Shown: positions 8,792 to 18,649, counted from the first letter of the stretch. The stretch is DNA of 64,000 nt from Alphaproteobacteria bacterium (GCA_018820665.1 JAHJNW010000086.1:23055-87054), one strand, 5' to 3'. Notes: generated by a model from the letters alone, not told the origin. Numbers and translations: made by a program.

Positions 8792-9247
8792 ATGCCGTGG
8801 AAAGACAAGACGCCGTCGCCTGATCAGATCAAGCGTCGCGTTGCCTACTTGATTGCCGTTCGGTGTCGCCAGCAGGGCATCAAGAACATCGCCGAGAAGG
8901 CGGGCTTCAATCGAGATACAGTGAGCGCCTACGCCGATCCCAATTACGGGTCGAAAGGCGGGCCTCAGAAGTTAGACATCACCCTCGCCATTCTCGGCGC
9001 AACCGGCGACGATTTCGCCCAGGTGATGTACGCCGCTCAGAACTCGACCGATGAGGCGACCTTCTGGGCGATGATGCACTGCGTCCTGGTCGCCCAACAG
9101 CAGCTGGCCATCCGTGCGACCAATGAGGACCGCCTCGCGGGCGGCCGCCTCCTGCCACAAGCCCTCGCAGTGCCGCGCACACGCGCCACCGACCAGGTCA
9201 TTTCTCACGAACCGATCTACGACGAGCCACACCGCCTCGCCATCTAA
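8792..9247 (+). CDS. Putative HTH (XRE-like) DNA-binding protein
   Basis: 151 residues. Residues 10-70 look like a helix-turn-helix domain (IKRRVAYLIAVRCRQQGIKN, IAEKAGFNRDTVSAYADPNY, LDITLAILGATGDDF), with the second helix-turn-helix element AEKAGFNRDTVSAY. The rest is low-complexity helical and unrecognised. Followed 18 nt later by a strong terminator, so it is a stand-alone transcription unit; a plasmid regulator is the likely role. Confidence 0.6.
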   Translation: MPWKDKTPSPDQIKRRVAYLIAVRCRQQGIKNIAEKAGFNRDTVSAYADPNYGSKGGPQKLDITLAILGATGDDFAQVMYAAQNSTDEATFWAMMHCVLVAQQQLAIRATNEDRLAGGRLLPQALAVPRTRATDQVISHEPIYDEPHRLAI

Positions 9248-9264
9248 CACCCGCCCGGCCCAAC

Positions 9265-9301
9265 AAGGCCCCGCCCAGGCAACTGGAGCGGGGCCTTTTT
9301 G
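9265..9301 (+). terminator. Rho-independent terminator
   Basis: Stem aaggccccgc / gcggggcctt with a 13-nt loop followed by TTTTT, immediately downstream of the HTH gene. Confidence 0.8.
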
Positions 9302-9466
9302 CGTCTGGGTTTCCGGCCTGACGCCGCCGTTCCGACCGCGCCGATCGTCAACCGCCGGAGCAGGCGGACAGAGCGAGAGGGAGAGGAGGATTCGAGAGGG
9401 GCAAGATCGATAGGGCGAGAGAAGAGAGCCCTTCCGGTCCGGTTCAACCCTTTCCGGAGACCTCCG

Positions 9467-12400
9467 ATGACCCACGCTTCCGCTCGCCTGATCACAGGTT
9501 CGCTTTTCGACGCCCCCAGCCGGACAGATGCACTGATCGCCGCCGCTTGGGTGCTGGCCGTCGCCCTGGGCAAGGGTCGTCAACTCGACGCCCGGCTCCT
9601 CCGCACGACCCTGGAAGACACCTTCGGCGCAAGCGACGCCGAAGGGGCGTGGGACTGGAAGGACGCCTACGAGGCCTCGGAGCTGGCCCAGGTCCTTTAC
9701 CTTCGCCGGCAGGCTTCCGCCCTGATTGGGCGGCGCGACGCGCCCTTCGAGATTCTCGCGGAGTTACGCGATCTTCTGGCGCTCACCCCGTCCCAGACGC
9801 GCCGGTCGGAGAACCAGGTCGCCTTCCAGCAGTTCTCCACGCCGGTCGACCTCGCCTTCGTCGCCAGCATCGCCCTCGACACCCGGTCCAGTGACGTGGT
9901 CCTCGAGCCTTCCGCCGGCACGGGCCTTCTGGCCGTGTTTGCCGAAATGGCCGGCGCGCGCGTCCACCTCAACGAGCTGGACCCGCGCCGCGCCGAGTTG
10001 CTCGACACTCTCTTTCGCGACACGCCCGTCACCCGCCTGAACGCGGAACAGATCAACGATCGCCTTCCTGCGTCGGTCCAGCCGAACCTGGTCGTGATGA
10101 ACCCACCCTTCTCCGTCACGCCAGATGTCGTTGGGCGGGCTCAGGGCGCAGACTTCCGGCACATCGCCTCCGCCCTCGCCCGGCTGGCCCCCGGCGGCCG
10201 CCTTGTCACCATCACCGGCGCCGGTCTTTCCCCTGAAGCTCATCCCCAAAGGTTCGCCGCCCTTCAGCGCCGGGGCGCCACACTCGCTTTCACAATGCCG
10301 GTGGACGGTCGGGCCTATGCCCGCCACGGCACGACGATCGACACTCGCCTGACCATCTTCGACAAGGTCGCCCCGGCCGATGCGGAGCAACTGACGCAAT
10401 CGGGCCCGACCGCCAGCGATTCAGCCGCGCTGCTGCAGGCGGTCTTGGACGCGCCTCGTCGTCTCGGCGCTCCCGCGCCAATCGCAATACCCCGTGCGCC
10501 CGTTCTGCGCCCAACCGCCCCCCGCGTCGCGGCTCGCCCTGCATCCGGACTGGTGACCCCGCCTTCGCCGACGTTCGCCGACGTCATCGAGCTTGACTAC
10601 GCCTTGGCCAACGCCGGAGATCACCGCCCCGGCAACGACGCCGACGGGATCTACGAGACCTACGCCGTCGAAAGCATCTCCATCGCTGGCGCGAAACCCC
10701 ACCCCACGCCTCTGGTGCAATCCACCGCCATGGCTGCGGTCCGCTTGCCGCGCCCGACCTACCGTCCCCACCTCCCCCGCCGTCTGGTCGACGACGGCAT
10801 CCTTTCTGAGGCCCAGTTGGAGACCATCATCTATGCCGGCGAGGCGCATAGCGCGGATCTGGCCGGATCGTGGGTCGTCGACGAAACCTTCGACAACGTC
10901 AGCGCCGCGCCAGACGGCGATGAACGCGCAGTCACCTTCCGCAAGGGCTTCTTCCTCGGCGATGGAACAGGGGCCGGCAAGGGGCGTCAGCTCGCCGGAG
11001 CCATCCTCGACAACTGGCTGAAGGGCCGCCGCAAGGCCGTCTGGATTTCGAAGAACGACCCGCTCCTCGAGGACGCTCAACGCGACTGGACCGCCCTCGG
11101 CGGCCGCCGCGAGCAGATCGTTCCGCTCTCCCGCTTCAAGCAGGGCGCCCCGATCACCCTGTCTGAGGGCATCCTGTTCGTTACCTTCGGCACGCTGCGT
11201 TCCGGCGCTCGCCAGGAGAAAGCTTCGCGCCTGCAGCAGATCCTCGACTGGCTGGGACCGGACTTCGACGGCGTCGTCGCGATCGACGAGGCTCACGCTC
11301 TGGCCAACGCCGCAGGCGAAAAGGGGGCTCGTGGCGACCGCGGACCCTCCGAACAAGGCAAGGCCGGCCTCCGGCTGCAGAACGCCCTGCCCCGCGCCCG
11401 GGTCCTGTACGTCTCAGCGACCGGCGCAACGACGGTGGCCAACCTGGGCTACGCCTCCCGCCTCGGCCTCTGGGGCGGCGCGGACTTCCCCTTCCCCACG
11501 CGCGCCAGCTTCGTCACGGCGATGGAAGCCGGCGGCGTCGCCGCCATGGAGGTTCTCGCTCGCGACATGAAGGCGCTGGGTCTCTACACCTCGCGCGCCC
11601 TGTCCTACGCCGGCGTCGAATATGAGATCGTCGAGCACGCGCTGACCAGTGCTCAGATCGAGATCTACGACGCCTACGCCGATGCGTTCTCGATCATTCA
11701 CAACAACCTTGAAGACGCCCTGAAAGCGACCGGCATCAGCAGCGAGGACGGCGGCGCCCTCAACGGGAACGCCAAGGGCGCGGCCAGGTCGGCGTTCGAG
11801 GGCGCGAAAGTCCGTTTCTTCAACCACCTTGTCACCGCCATGAAGGTCCCCACGCTCATCCGTTGGATCGAGAAGGATCTTGCCGAGGGTTTGGCGCCCG
11901 TCATCCAGCTCGTCAGCACCGGCGAGGCCATGACCGATCGTCGCCTGGCGGAGGTCCCCGTGTCCGAATGGCACGACCTGCAGATCGACGTCACGCCCCG
12001 CGAGTACGTGATGGACTATCTGATGCACTCCTTCCCCGTGGCCTTGTTCGAACCGTACTCGGACGAGGACGGCAACATGCGCTCGCGACCCGCCGTCGAC
12101 GCCGGCGGCCAGCCCGTCCTTTGCCAGGAGGCGCTCGCCCAACGCGACGAGCTGATCGAGTATCTCGGCGCCCTGCCCCCCGTTCAGGCCGCGCTGGACC
12201 AGATCGTTCATCACTTCGGCACGGATCGCGTCGCTGAGGTCACCGGCCGGTCTCGCCGGATCGTCCGCAAGACCACCCAAGGCCAGAGCCGACTCTGTGT
12301 CGAGACTCGCCCGGGCTCCGCCAACCAGGGCGAGACCGCCGCGTTCATGGACGGCAAGAAGCCCATTCTGGTCTTTTCGGACGCGGGTGGGACCGGCCGC

Positions 12401-13813
12401 AGCTACCACTCGGATCTCGGTGCGGTGAATCAGGCCACACGCGCACACTACCTCCTGGAGCCAGGCTGGAGGGCTGACGCAGCCGTTCAGGGCCTCGGCC
12501 GCACCAACCGCACCAATCAGAAGCACCCGCCGATCTTCCGGCCGGTCGCCACCAATGTGAAGGGCGAGAAGCGCTTCCTCAGCACGATTGCCCGCCGCCT
12601 CGACAGCCTCGGCGCGTTGACCAAGGGCCAGCGCCAGACCGGCGGCCAGGGTCTTTTCCGGCCGGAAGACAACCTCGAGTCTGACTACGCCAAGACGGGC
12701 CTTCGTCGGCTGTATCACATGCTCTATGCCGGTCGCGTCGACGGACTGACCCTTGGCGCCTTCGAGGCCGCGACCGGTCTGTCCCTTTGCGACACGGATG
12801 GCACGCTGAAGGAGGACCTGCCCCCGATCACGCAGTTCCTGAACCGCGTCCTCGCCCTTCGTATCGACATGCAGAACAGCATCTTCGGCTATCTCGAGGA
12901 ACGCATTGAGGCCGAAGTGGAAGCCGCTGTCGCCGCCGGCGTCTTCGAAGTCGGCGTAGAGACCCTGACGGCGGAACGGTTCACCGTCACCGCCCGCAAG
13001 ACGATCTTCACCCACGCCGAGAGCGGGGCGGAAACCCGCCTCCTCACCGTGACCCAGGTCCAGCGCGTCCAGCCGCTGCGCCTTGCCGACGTTATGGGGA
13101 TCCGCGCCGATCGCGAGGGGGTCTTCCTCATCAACCGTCAGTCCGGCCGGGCGGCGCTGGCTGTTCAGGCCCCCGCAAGGATGTTCGATGACGGCCGCGT
13201 TGAAGACCGCGTCCGCCTGTATCGTCCAATGTCTCGCGATACGGTCAGCGTCGCCGAACAGGCGGCCTCGCAATGGCAACCTGTCGAAGAGCCCGCCTTC
13301 GCTCTGGCCTGGCAGACCGAGATCGACAGCCTTCCCGAAACCATGGAGTCGACCATCAGCGTCGTCACCGGTCTCCTGCTCCCGATCTGGTCACGACTGC
13401 CCCAGGACACGACGCGGGTCTATCGCCTGCAGACGGACGACGGGGAGCGTATCATCGGCCGTATGGTCGCCGAAGCAGACCTTGGCGGCGTCTGCCGCCA
13501 GTTCGGTCTGGACGCGCCGGCTGTATCGCCAGTCGCCGGATGGGCCATGGTTCGCGATCAGGGCGTGACCCTGCAACTGGCCGAAGACGTTTCGGTCCGC
13601 CGCAGCCTGGTCATGGGCGCTCAGCGCATCGAGGTGACCGGCATCCTGCCCTCGTCCCTGCCCGCCATGAAGGCGATGGGTATGATGACCGAGATCATCA
13701 GCTATCGGACCCGTCTCTTCATTCCTTCGACCGACGCCGGCGCCGACATCCTGGCGCGACTGGTCGCTCGCTATCCGCTGGTCTCGACGATCGCCCGCCC
13801 GCGGGCCGCTTGA
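9467..13813 (+). CDS. N6-adenine methyltransferase fused to strawberry-notch-like helicase (DarB-type anti-restriction candidate)
   Basis: 1448 residues from the ATG at 9467, which follows GGAGA with 6-nt spacing; the earlier track start is unsupported. N-terminal class I SAM methyltransferase: motif I EPSAGTG near residue 146 and the adenine-MTase catalytic NPPF near residue 211. Then an SF2 helicase of strawberry-notch type: Walker A GDGTGAGKG near residue 500, DEAH box (AIDEAHAL) near 605, SATG near 650, and the C-terminal half with LVFSDAGGTGRSYHSD and the Arg-finger region QGLGRTNRTNQ. The same domain pair occurs in phage P1 DarB, which protects incoming DNA against type I restriction. 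Likely role: modification or shielding of transferred DNA. Stand-alone unit with its own upstream terminator. Confidence 0.85.
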   Translation: MTHASARLITGSLFDAPSRTDALIAAAWVLAVALGKGRQLDARLLRTTLEDTFGASDAEGAWDWKDAYEASELAQVLYLRRQASALIGRRDAPFEILAELRDLLALTPSQTRRSENQVAFQQFSTPVDLAFVASIALDTRSSDVVLEPSAGTGLLAVFAEMAGARVHLNELDPRRAELLDTLFRDTPVTRLNAEQINDRLPASVQPNLVVMNPPFSVTPDVVGRAQGADFRHIASALARLAPGGRLVTITGAGLSPEAHPQRFAALQRRGATLAFTMPVDGRAYARHGTTIDTRLTIFDKVAPADAEQLTQSGPTASDSAALLQAVLDAPRRLGAPAPIAIPRAPVLRPTAPRVAARPASGLVTPPSPTFADVIELDYALANAGDHRPGNDADGIYETYAVESISIAGAKPHPTPLVQSTAMAAVRLPRPTYRPHLPRRLVDDGILSEAQLETIIYAGEAHSADLAGSWVVDETFDNVSAAPDGDERAVTFRKGFFLGDGTGAGKGRQLAGAILDNWLKGRRKAVWISKNDPLLEDAQRDWTALGGRREQIVPLSRFKQGAPITLSEGILFVTFGTLRSGARQEKASRLQQILDWLGPDFDGVVAIDEAHALANAAGEKGARGDRGPSEQGKAGLRLQNALPRARVLYVSATGATTVANLGYASRLGLWGGADFPFPTRASFVTAMEAGGVAAMEVLARDMKALGLYTSRALSYAGVEYEIVEHALTSAQIEIYDAYADAFSIIHNNLEDALKATGISSEDGGALNGNAKGAARSAFEGAKVRFFNHLVTAMKVPTLIRWIEKDLAEGLAPVIQLVSTGEAMTDRRLAEVPVSEWHDLQIDVTPREYVMDYLMHSFPVALFEPYSDEDGNMRSRPAVDAGGQPVLCQEALAQRDELIEYLGALPPVQAALDQIVHHFGTDRVAEVTGRSRRIVRKTTQGQSRLCVETRPGSANQGETAAFMDGKKPILVFSDAGGTGRSYHSDLGAVNQATRAHYLLEPGWRADAAVQGLGRTNRTNQKHPPIFRPVATNVKGEKRFLSTIARRLDSLGALTKGQRQTGGQGLFRPEDNLESDYAKTGLRRLYHMLYAGRVDGLTLGAFEAATGLSLCDTDGTLKEDLPPITQFLNRVLALRIDMQNSIFGYLEERIEAEVEAAVAAGVFEVGVETLTAERFTVTARKTIFTHAESGAETRLLTVTQVQRVQPLRLADVMGIRADREGVFLINRQSGRAALAVQAPARMFDDGRVEDRVRLYRPMSRDTVSVAEQAASQWQPVEEPAFALAWQTEIDSLPETMESTISVVTGLLLPIWSRLPQDTTRVYRLQTDDGERIIGRMVAEADLGGVCRQFGLDAPAVSPVAGWAMVRDQGVTLQLAEDVSVRRSLVMGAQRIEVTGILPSSLPAMKAMGMMTEIISYRTRLFIPSTDAGADILARLVARYPLVSTIARPRAA

Positions 13814-13989
13814 GGCCTTCCATGAGGTCCACCTGAACCAGGGCCTCGACGTTCAACACCCCGCCGCCTGTCGGCGGCCGTCCTGCAGGGTCGGCTGATC
13901 ACGGCGCCAGTCCTTTGGGGCCTGAGAGAGCCGCATCCGCGCCTTCACGAGAGGGGGACCGGCGAAGGGTCGGGCTAGAGCGCCCTCGA

Positions 13990-14112
13990 CGGTCCAGGCA
14001 ACCGCTGGCGCGGTCCTCCACTCCGTTTCGGCCCTTCGGGTGCATGCCCGTCGCCCATCGCCTGTTCGGTCCCCGTGAAGGTCGCAGGGTGCGGCCCGGC
14101 CACAAGGAGGAC
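13990..14112 (+). ncRNA. Structured leader upstream of the DUF2493 gene (type C, candidate radC-motif RNA)
   Basis: Contains the family core 'aaccgctggcgcggtcctcc' and 'ttcggcccttcgggtgc', shared with the leaders at 30390, 38450 and 40728, and ends just before the AAGGAGG of the next gene. The preceding 175 bp (13814-13989) hold no gene. DUF2493 genes are among the genes I recall being associated with the radC RNA motif. Confidence 0.5.
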
Positions 14113-14117
14113 TCGCC

Positions 14118-15035
14118 ATGTTGAACCCCGATCCCCATCCCGCCCAGGACATCAGTCCTACGGCCGCGTTGCTCGACGAGCTCGCCCTGACGGGCTATCG
14201 GCCCATCGGCGATGAACAGGATCCGCGTCCACTTCCGGAAGCGGACGTTTGCCGACAGGCGCTCGCTGACGCCTTCGACGCAATCGGATGGATGCTCAAC
14301 GACACGCGCCTCGAGGAGGAGACGTCCGACATCCTCTGGCAGTTCACCAACATCTTCCACCGCAAGGTCGATCGGGTCGGCCGGGTGCTCGATGACAACG
14401 AACAAGCGCAGCGCCGCTCCATGATGGAGCAGAATGGCTCGGAGGTCCGCTCAGTCGAGCTGGAGCGCCTTACGGCGGAGGGGATCAGCCTTGTCGAGCA
14501 GCGGAACGCCTTCGAATTTGTCCGCGACACCGCCGCTCAGCTGTTCGCCCAGCACACCGGGTCCGCGTGGCGGCCGGCGGCCGGCTCGATGGTCAACCGC
14601 AAGACGGTTACGTCGGCCATGATCGACAGCCGCGATTTCATGAACGCCAAGGCCCGGGCTGACAACGCGGTCCTGGTCCCACAGGGCACCCTCATTGCCT
14701 TCACTGCAGGCCCAGACTTCAACGACCACGACAAGATCTTCGCCGCTCTCGATCGCGTCCGGGAAAAACACCCCGATATGATCCTGATCCACGGCGCAAC
14801 ACCCAAGGGCGGCGAGCGCATCGCAGCGTGCTGGGCCAATAACCGGGGCGTCACTCAGATTCCGTTCAAGCCTGACTGGAACCGCCACGACAAGGCGGCC
14901 CCGTTCAAGCGAAACGATGTGATGCTCGATCAACTGCCTGCCGGCGTCGTCGCCGGGCCCGGCAACGGCGTGACCATGAACATGGTCGACAAGGCCCGTG
15001 CGCGTGGCATCCCCGTAATGCAGCTCGCGGCCTAA
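14118..15035 (+). CDS. DUF2493 / YspA-like SLOG-family protein
   Basis: 305 residues with AAGGAGG 7 nt before the ATG. The N-terminal half is helical and unrecognised (residues 1-180). The C-terminal part carries the SLOG Rossmann-like domain: LIAFTAGPDFNDHDKIFAAL, then MILIHGATPKGGERIAACWA and a late GNGVTMNMVDKARARGIPV. SLOG proteins bind nucleotides or nucleotide-derived ligands and are frequent on conjugative plasmids. Its stop overlaps the convergent gene by 4 nt. Exact ligand unknown. Confidence 0.8.
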   Translation: MLNPDPHPAQDISPTAALLDELALTGYRPIGDEQDPRPLPEADVCRQALADAFDAIGWMLNDTRLEEETSDILWQFTNIFHRKVDRVGRVLDDNEQAQRRSMMEQNGSEVRSVELERLTAEGISLVEQRNAFEFVRDTAAQLFAQHTGSAWRPAAGSMVNRKTVTSAMIDSRDFMNAKARADNAVLVPQGTLIAFTAGPDFNDHDKIFAALDRVREKHPDMILIHGATPKGGERIAACWANNRGVTQIPFKPDWNRHDKAAPFKRNDVMLDQLPAGVVAGPGNGVTMNMVDKARARGIPVMQLAA

Positions 15036-15784
15036 CCGGCTACGCCCACCGATTCTCTCAACCACCTCTGCGCGGGTGGATTCGCCCGCCATAGCGCGTG
15101 CAACTCGCTGCTTCGCCATTCGAGCGCTGCACTCCGATCAGTGCCGGAAGTATCGGCGACCATCGCGACGATCTCCGGATAGCGACGCCGCGCGATTTCC
15201 AACGCCTTGCCCATCCTCTCCGCGTCCCCGCGTCGATGGGCCGCCAGCAAATCCGTCAAAACCCACGCCGGATGCTCGTCGCCCTCGAAATGAGGTCGGC
15301 GGCGCTCGAAGGACGCGTCATCACCGGTGCGCACGTCCAGGATCGCAAGCAGATACCTCGCGCCCATGCTGTCGCGAGGCTGCTGTCGCATCACCCTGCG
15401 ATAAATCCCGCGCGCCAGATCGGCGTGGCCGGTCTCCACCAGACAGCCCGCCAGCAGGGTCGCGGCCCGGAGGTACGGGCGCGCCTCCACCATGTCGAAA
15501 ACATCGCGTTTCGGCGGCGCCATCACCTTCTGCCGGGCCCTGACGCGATTCCAGGCCTCGTCATGCGCAAGATGCGCCAGCGCCAGACGCACATAGGGCG
15601 CGCTGGCCAGCCGGCGGACCTCTTCCTGATCCGCGAGGACAATCAGCGCATCGGGACATCGGGGATCGATCTGCAGCGCCGCCTCGACGCCGAGGATCTC
15701 CTCCAGCGCTCGGCCGCTTACCAGCCCCTCGGCCAGGACTTCCTGCGCCCGCAGCTGGCGTGCACCAGCATCCATCGACTCCAT
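15032..15784 (-). CDS. Tetratricopeptide-like protein, unknown function
   Basis: 250 residues from the ATG at 15784, chosen because CGGAGGTCAA precedes it; the track start at 15832 has no such site. Entirely helical, with TPR-like units: EILGVEAALQIDPRCPDALI, then YLRAATLLAGCLVETGHADL and RGIYRRVMRQQPRDSMGARY. No signal peptide or catalytic motif. A protein-interaction scaffold is likely; the partner is unknown. Confidence 0.65.
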   Translation of the reverse strand: MESMDAGARQLRAQEVLAEGLVSGRALEEILGVEAALQIDPRCPDALIVLADQEEVRRLASAPYVRLALAHLAHDEAWNRVRARQKVMAPPKRDVFDMVEARPYLRAATLLAGCLVETGHADLARGIYRRVMRQQPRDSMGARYLLAILDVRTGDDASFERRRPHFEGDEHPAWVLTDLLAAHRRGDAERMGKALEIARRRYPEIVAMVADTSGTDRSAALEWRSSELHALWRANPPAQRWLRESVGVAG

Positions 15785-15959
15785 TTGACCTCCGATTGTT
15801 CGTCGTTCCTCCTGCCCCATCGTCCCCGCCACGGCTAGATATCCCGCCTATCTCCGCTGGCGCGGCCGGCGGGAGAGGGGCTCGCTGCGCTCGCGCATTC
15901 CTCGGCGTTGCAGTCGGCATTGGAGGGGGGCCGCCCCCTCACACGTCAAGACGACCCCT

Positions 15960-16130
15960 CGCCCTGACGGGCGGGGGCGAGAAGGCCCGGTATCCCCAGC
16001 CTTCGCCGCTTCGCGCCTGCAGGCCGGGTGATCCCCCTCCGGGCCTCTCGGTCTGTGACGTGTTTCACCCCCCTAAGCGCGCGGCTTTGCCGCCCGCGCT
16101 CCGGAAACTCGCGCGGGCGTGTTTCGATTA
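15960..16130 (+). repeat. Noncoding repeat type D upstream of parB
   Basis: 'tgatccccctccgg', 'gcggctttgccgcccgcgct' and 'gcgcgggcg' recur in the same order at 48490-48660, and more weakly at 62935-63015. The spacer 15785-16230 (446 bp) holds no gene; this block looks like a structured 5' leader or promoter region for the downstream ParB-family gene. Confidence 0.5.
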
Positions 16131-16230
16131 AGTCGTTCCTGCGGTGCTGATTTGGAAAGGCCGGAGATTGTCTCTGGCGTGGGCATCGCGAGGCTTGGGA
16201 ACCGTCTGCGTCCAATCAAAAACAAGGACG

Positions 16231-18183
16231 ATGACGATGCAAATGACCCCTATTGATACCGCTTCGGCGACCGAAGTTTCCGGCACCATCCGGGTGCGCC
16301 TGGGTGCGAAGTTGAAGGTTGCGCCTGAGAACGTGCGGGCCAACAGCAAGCCCGCCCAAGACGACATCAGCGGACTGTGCGACTCCATCGCCTCCCCCGT
16401 GGGGCTGCTGAATCCTCTGGTCGGCTATGAGGAGGACGGCGTCCACTACGTCACCGCCGGGCGGCGGCGTCTGCGGTCGCTCGAACGGCTGAAGAAGGAG
16501 AAGCGTCTCCCGGCCGACATTCAGGCGCTCGGGGTCAGTTTCGTCCTGAAGCCCAAGGCCGTGGCCCTCGAAATCAGTCTGGCCGAGAACGCGCAGCGCG
16601 AGGCGATGACGGTTCAGGAAGAACTGTCGGCCTACAGCGCCCTTTCGGCCAAGGGGCTGGACGCAAGCGAGATCGCAGCGGTGACGGGTTCGACCCGCAA
16701 ACGTGTCGCGCAGCTTCTGAGCCTGTCCCATGTGGCCCCCGCCGTCCTGGACGCGTTCTTCGCCGGTCGGTTCGACATCGACACCCTGCAGGCTTTCACC
16801 CTGACGGACGATCATGAGCGGCAGCTGCAGGTCTGGGGTCGCTTCGAGGGTCAGCGTCACATCAACGACTGGAATGTGCGCTCGATGCTGCTGGACAGCA
16901 CTCTCGACGCGTCGGATCGGATCGCCCTCTTTGTCGGGCGGGACGCCTATGCGGCGGCGGGCGGCACGTTCGTCATCGACCTGTTTCAGGACGGGGACGA
17001 CACCACGGCGGCGTGGGCTGACAGCGCTCTCGCCCACCAACTCGCCCAGGACAAGCTGAACGAAGCCGTTGAGGCGGTTCGGGCCGAGGGATGGGCCAAT
17101 GTCGAGGTGGCGCAGAAGTCCTATGGCTACGAGGGCGGTCAGCGCCGGCAGTATCCGGCGCGGCGTGACGCCACCGAGGCCGAAGCGGCGCGGATGGCCG
17201 AACTTCGGGCGATCAGCAACGACCACGATATCGGCGCGTGGGATCGGGCCGTAGCCGGTGAAGAACTGCGCAAGCTCACGGAAACGCTTGAGGTCTGGAC
17301 CGACGAGCAAAAGGCGGCGGGGACTGTGTTCCTGATCCTGCAACACGGCGGGAAGCTGACGATCGAGCGCGCCTACTTCCGGGCCACCGCGCAGAGCGGG
17401 GGCGGGACCGGCGAGGCGAAGGAGAAGCCCGCGTTCGGCCACGAAGGCCACCAACGGATGACCCGTATCGCTACGACCGCCGTTCGCAACGCCGTCGCCG
17501 TCAACCCGGCCGTCGCCTATGACACGATGGTCGCCCACCAAGGCTGGATGGTTCTGCGGAACCGTTCTGACCACGGCTATGCCCTGTCCTTCGCGAAGGC
17601 GGGTGCCGAACCGGCCGAGGGGATCACGGTCAAGGGGGATCGCGAATACGAGGACCTCTATGCCGCTTGGGATGAGCGTCTGCCTTCGACCTATCTGGAG
17701 TTCTTCCCCTACGTCGTCGCCCTGAGCGCGGGGGAAAAGGCCGAGCTTCTGGCGCTCTGCGTGGCCTGCCAGTTGAACGCCGTCGAGAGCCGGGCCGACT
17801 ATCGGCGGCCTCGCGCGTGGGCCCAGCTGGGGCTCATCGCCGCTCACGCCAAGGTCGATATGGCCGAGCGCTGGACGCCGGATGCGGAGTTCCTCAAGGG
17901 CGCGGGCAAGAAGGCTCTGACGCAGGCGATCACCGATATGGGCATGGACGCCGAACCGTTCGCCAAGGAGAAGCGCACGGGACTGGTCGAGATCGTGGCC
18001 CGGAACGCCGCCAAACACCGCTGGACCCCGCCGATGCTGGCGACCCTGGCGGAACCGACCCTGTCACCCAGCAACAACAAGGCTGATATCGGGGCTGGAC
18101 CGGCCGGGGCCGTTGATGACGATGATTTCGCGGACGACGAGTTCATCCAGGACGAGGACGCCGAAGCGGGCGCCGAGGACTGA
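16231..18183 (+). CDS. parB: ParB/RepB/Spo0J-family protein with long C-terminal extension
   Basis: 650 residues from the ATG at 16231 (AAGGA upstream). N-terminal ParB domain: VAPENVRANSKPAQDDISGL, then LLNPLVGYEEDGVHYVTAGR, RRRLRSLERLKKE and LAENAQREAMTVQEEL (ParB box region), followed by the HTH AAVTGSTRKRVAQLLSLSHV near residues 150-175. The remaining 400 residues are plasmid-specific and end in an Asp/Glu-rich tail. It is not next to a parA gene (parA is at 23228), so it may be a CTP-dependent clamp or regulator for the element rather than a classic partition partner. Confidence 0.82.
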   Translation: MTMQMTPIDTASATEVSGTIRVRLGAKLKVAPENVRANSKPAQDDISGLCDSIASPVGLLNPLVGYEEDGVHYVTAGRRRLRSLERLKKEKRLPADIQALGVSFVLKPKAVALEISLAENAQREAMTVQEELSAYSALSAKGLDASEIAAVTGSTRKRVAQLLSLSHVAPAVLDAFFAGRFDIDTLQAFTLTDDHERQLQVWGRFEGQRHINDWNVRSMLLDSTLDASDRIALFVGRDAYAAAGGTFVIDLFQDGDDTTAAWADSALAHQLAQDKLNEAVEAVRAEGWANVEVAQKSYGYEGGQRRQYPARRDATEAEAARMAELRAISNDHDIGAWDRAVAGEELRKLTETLEVWTDEQKAAGTVFLILQHGGKLTIERAYFRATAQSGGGTGEAKEKPAFGHEGHQRMTRIATTAVRNAVAVNPAVAYDTMVAHQGWMVLRNRSDHGYALSFAKAGAEPAEGITVKGDREYEDLYAAWDERLPSTYLEFFPYVVALSAGEKAELLALCVACQLNAVESRADYRRPRAWAQLGLIAAHAKVDMAERWTPDAEFLKGAGKKALTQAITDMGMDAEPFAKEKRTGLVEIVARNAAKHRWTPPMLATLAEPTLSPSNNKADIGAGPAGAVDDDDFADDEFIQDEDAEAGAED

Positions 18184-18189
18184 ACCTTT

Positions 18190-18216
18190 GCGGAGGGGGC
18201 TTCGGCCCCCTCCCCT
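18190..18216 (+). terminator. Hairpin after parB
   Basis: gagggggc-ttcg-gccccctc stem-loop directly after the parB stop; it lacks a long T-run, so termination may be partial and the next gene may be read through. Confidence 0.5.
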
Positions 18217-18235
18217 ACTCTTGTCGGAATCCCCC

Positions 18236-18649
18236 ATGTCCCGTTGCATCCCTATCGACGACGCGCACCAGGCGACCTTGGTGTCCATCGCCCTTCGCCG
18301 TCTGAGCGTGTCGGCCGAGATCGCCCAGCATCCCGCCAAGGCCGCCGCCCTGCGTACCCTGATCGAGCGCGCCTCGTCGGCCGCCCTCGCGGAACAGCCT
18401 TCCACTGCCTTCATTGCCGCCGTTCGGGCGGACGTTCCGAGCCGACGTTTTCGGCTCGTTCCGATGGACGGCGCTGACCGCCTTGCAGCCGGTTACGCCG
18501 TCCTCGGCCTCAGCGAGGCGCAGACGCTCGCCGACGCCGCCGCCCAGGTTGGTCAGTTGATCGGGCAGACTGTGCCTCGCGCTCAACCGTTGGAACACTT
18601 GGCCGAAGCCGGGTTCCACGTCTTCCATTCGCCGGCTGGCCTCGACTAG
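18236..18649 (+). CDS. Hypothetical protein downstream of parB
   Basis: 137 residues from the ATG at 18236, 52 nt after parB. All-helical, Ala-rich, with no recognisable motif (LVSIALRRLSVSAEIAQHPA, GYAVLGLSEAQTLADAAAQV). Bounded by hairpins on both sides; probably co-transcribed with parB by read-through. Confidence 0.6.
   Translation: MSRCIPIDDAHQATLVSIALRRLSVSAEIAQHPAKAAALRTLIERASSAALAEQPSTAFIAAVRADVPSRRFRLVPMDGADRLAAGYAVLGLSEAQTLADAAAQVGQLIGQTVPRAQPLEHLAEAGFHVFHSPAGLD

Noticed and set aside
11414-13279. 621-residue minus-strand ORF inside the MTase-helicase gene
   Set aside because: It is antisense to clearly conserved motifs and is a high-GC shadow frame.
16216-18018. 600-residue minus-strand ORF opposite parB
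   Set aside because: It is a shadow of the ParB-family gene; no domain or ribosome site was found.
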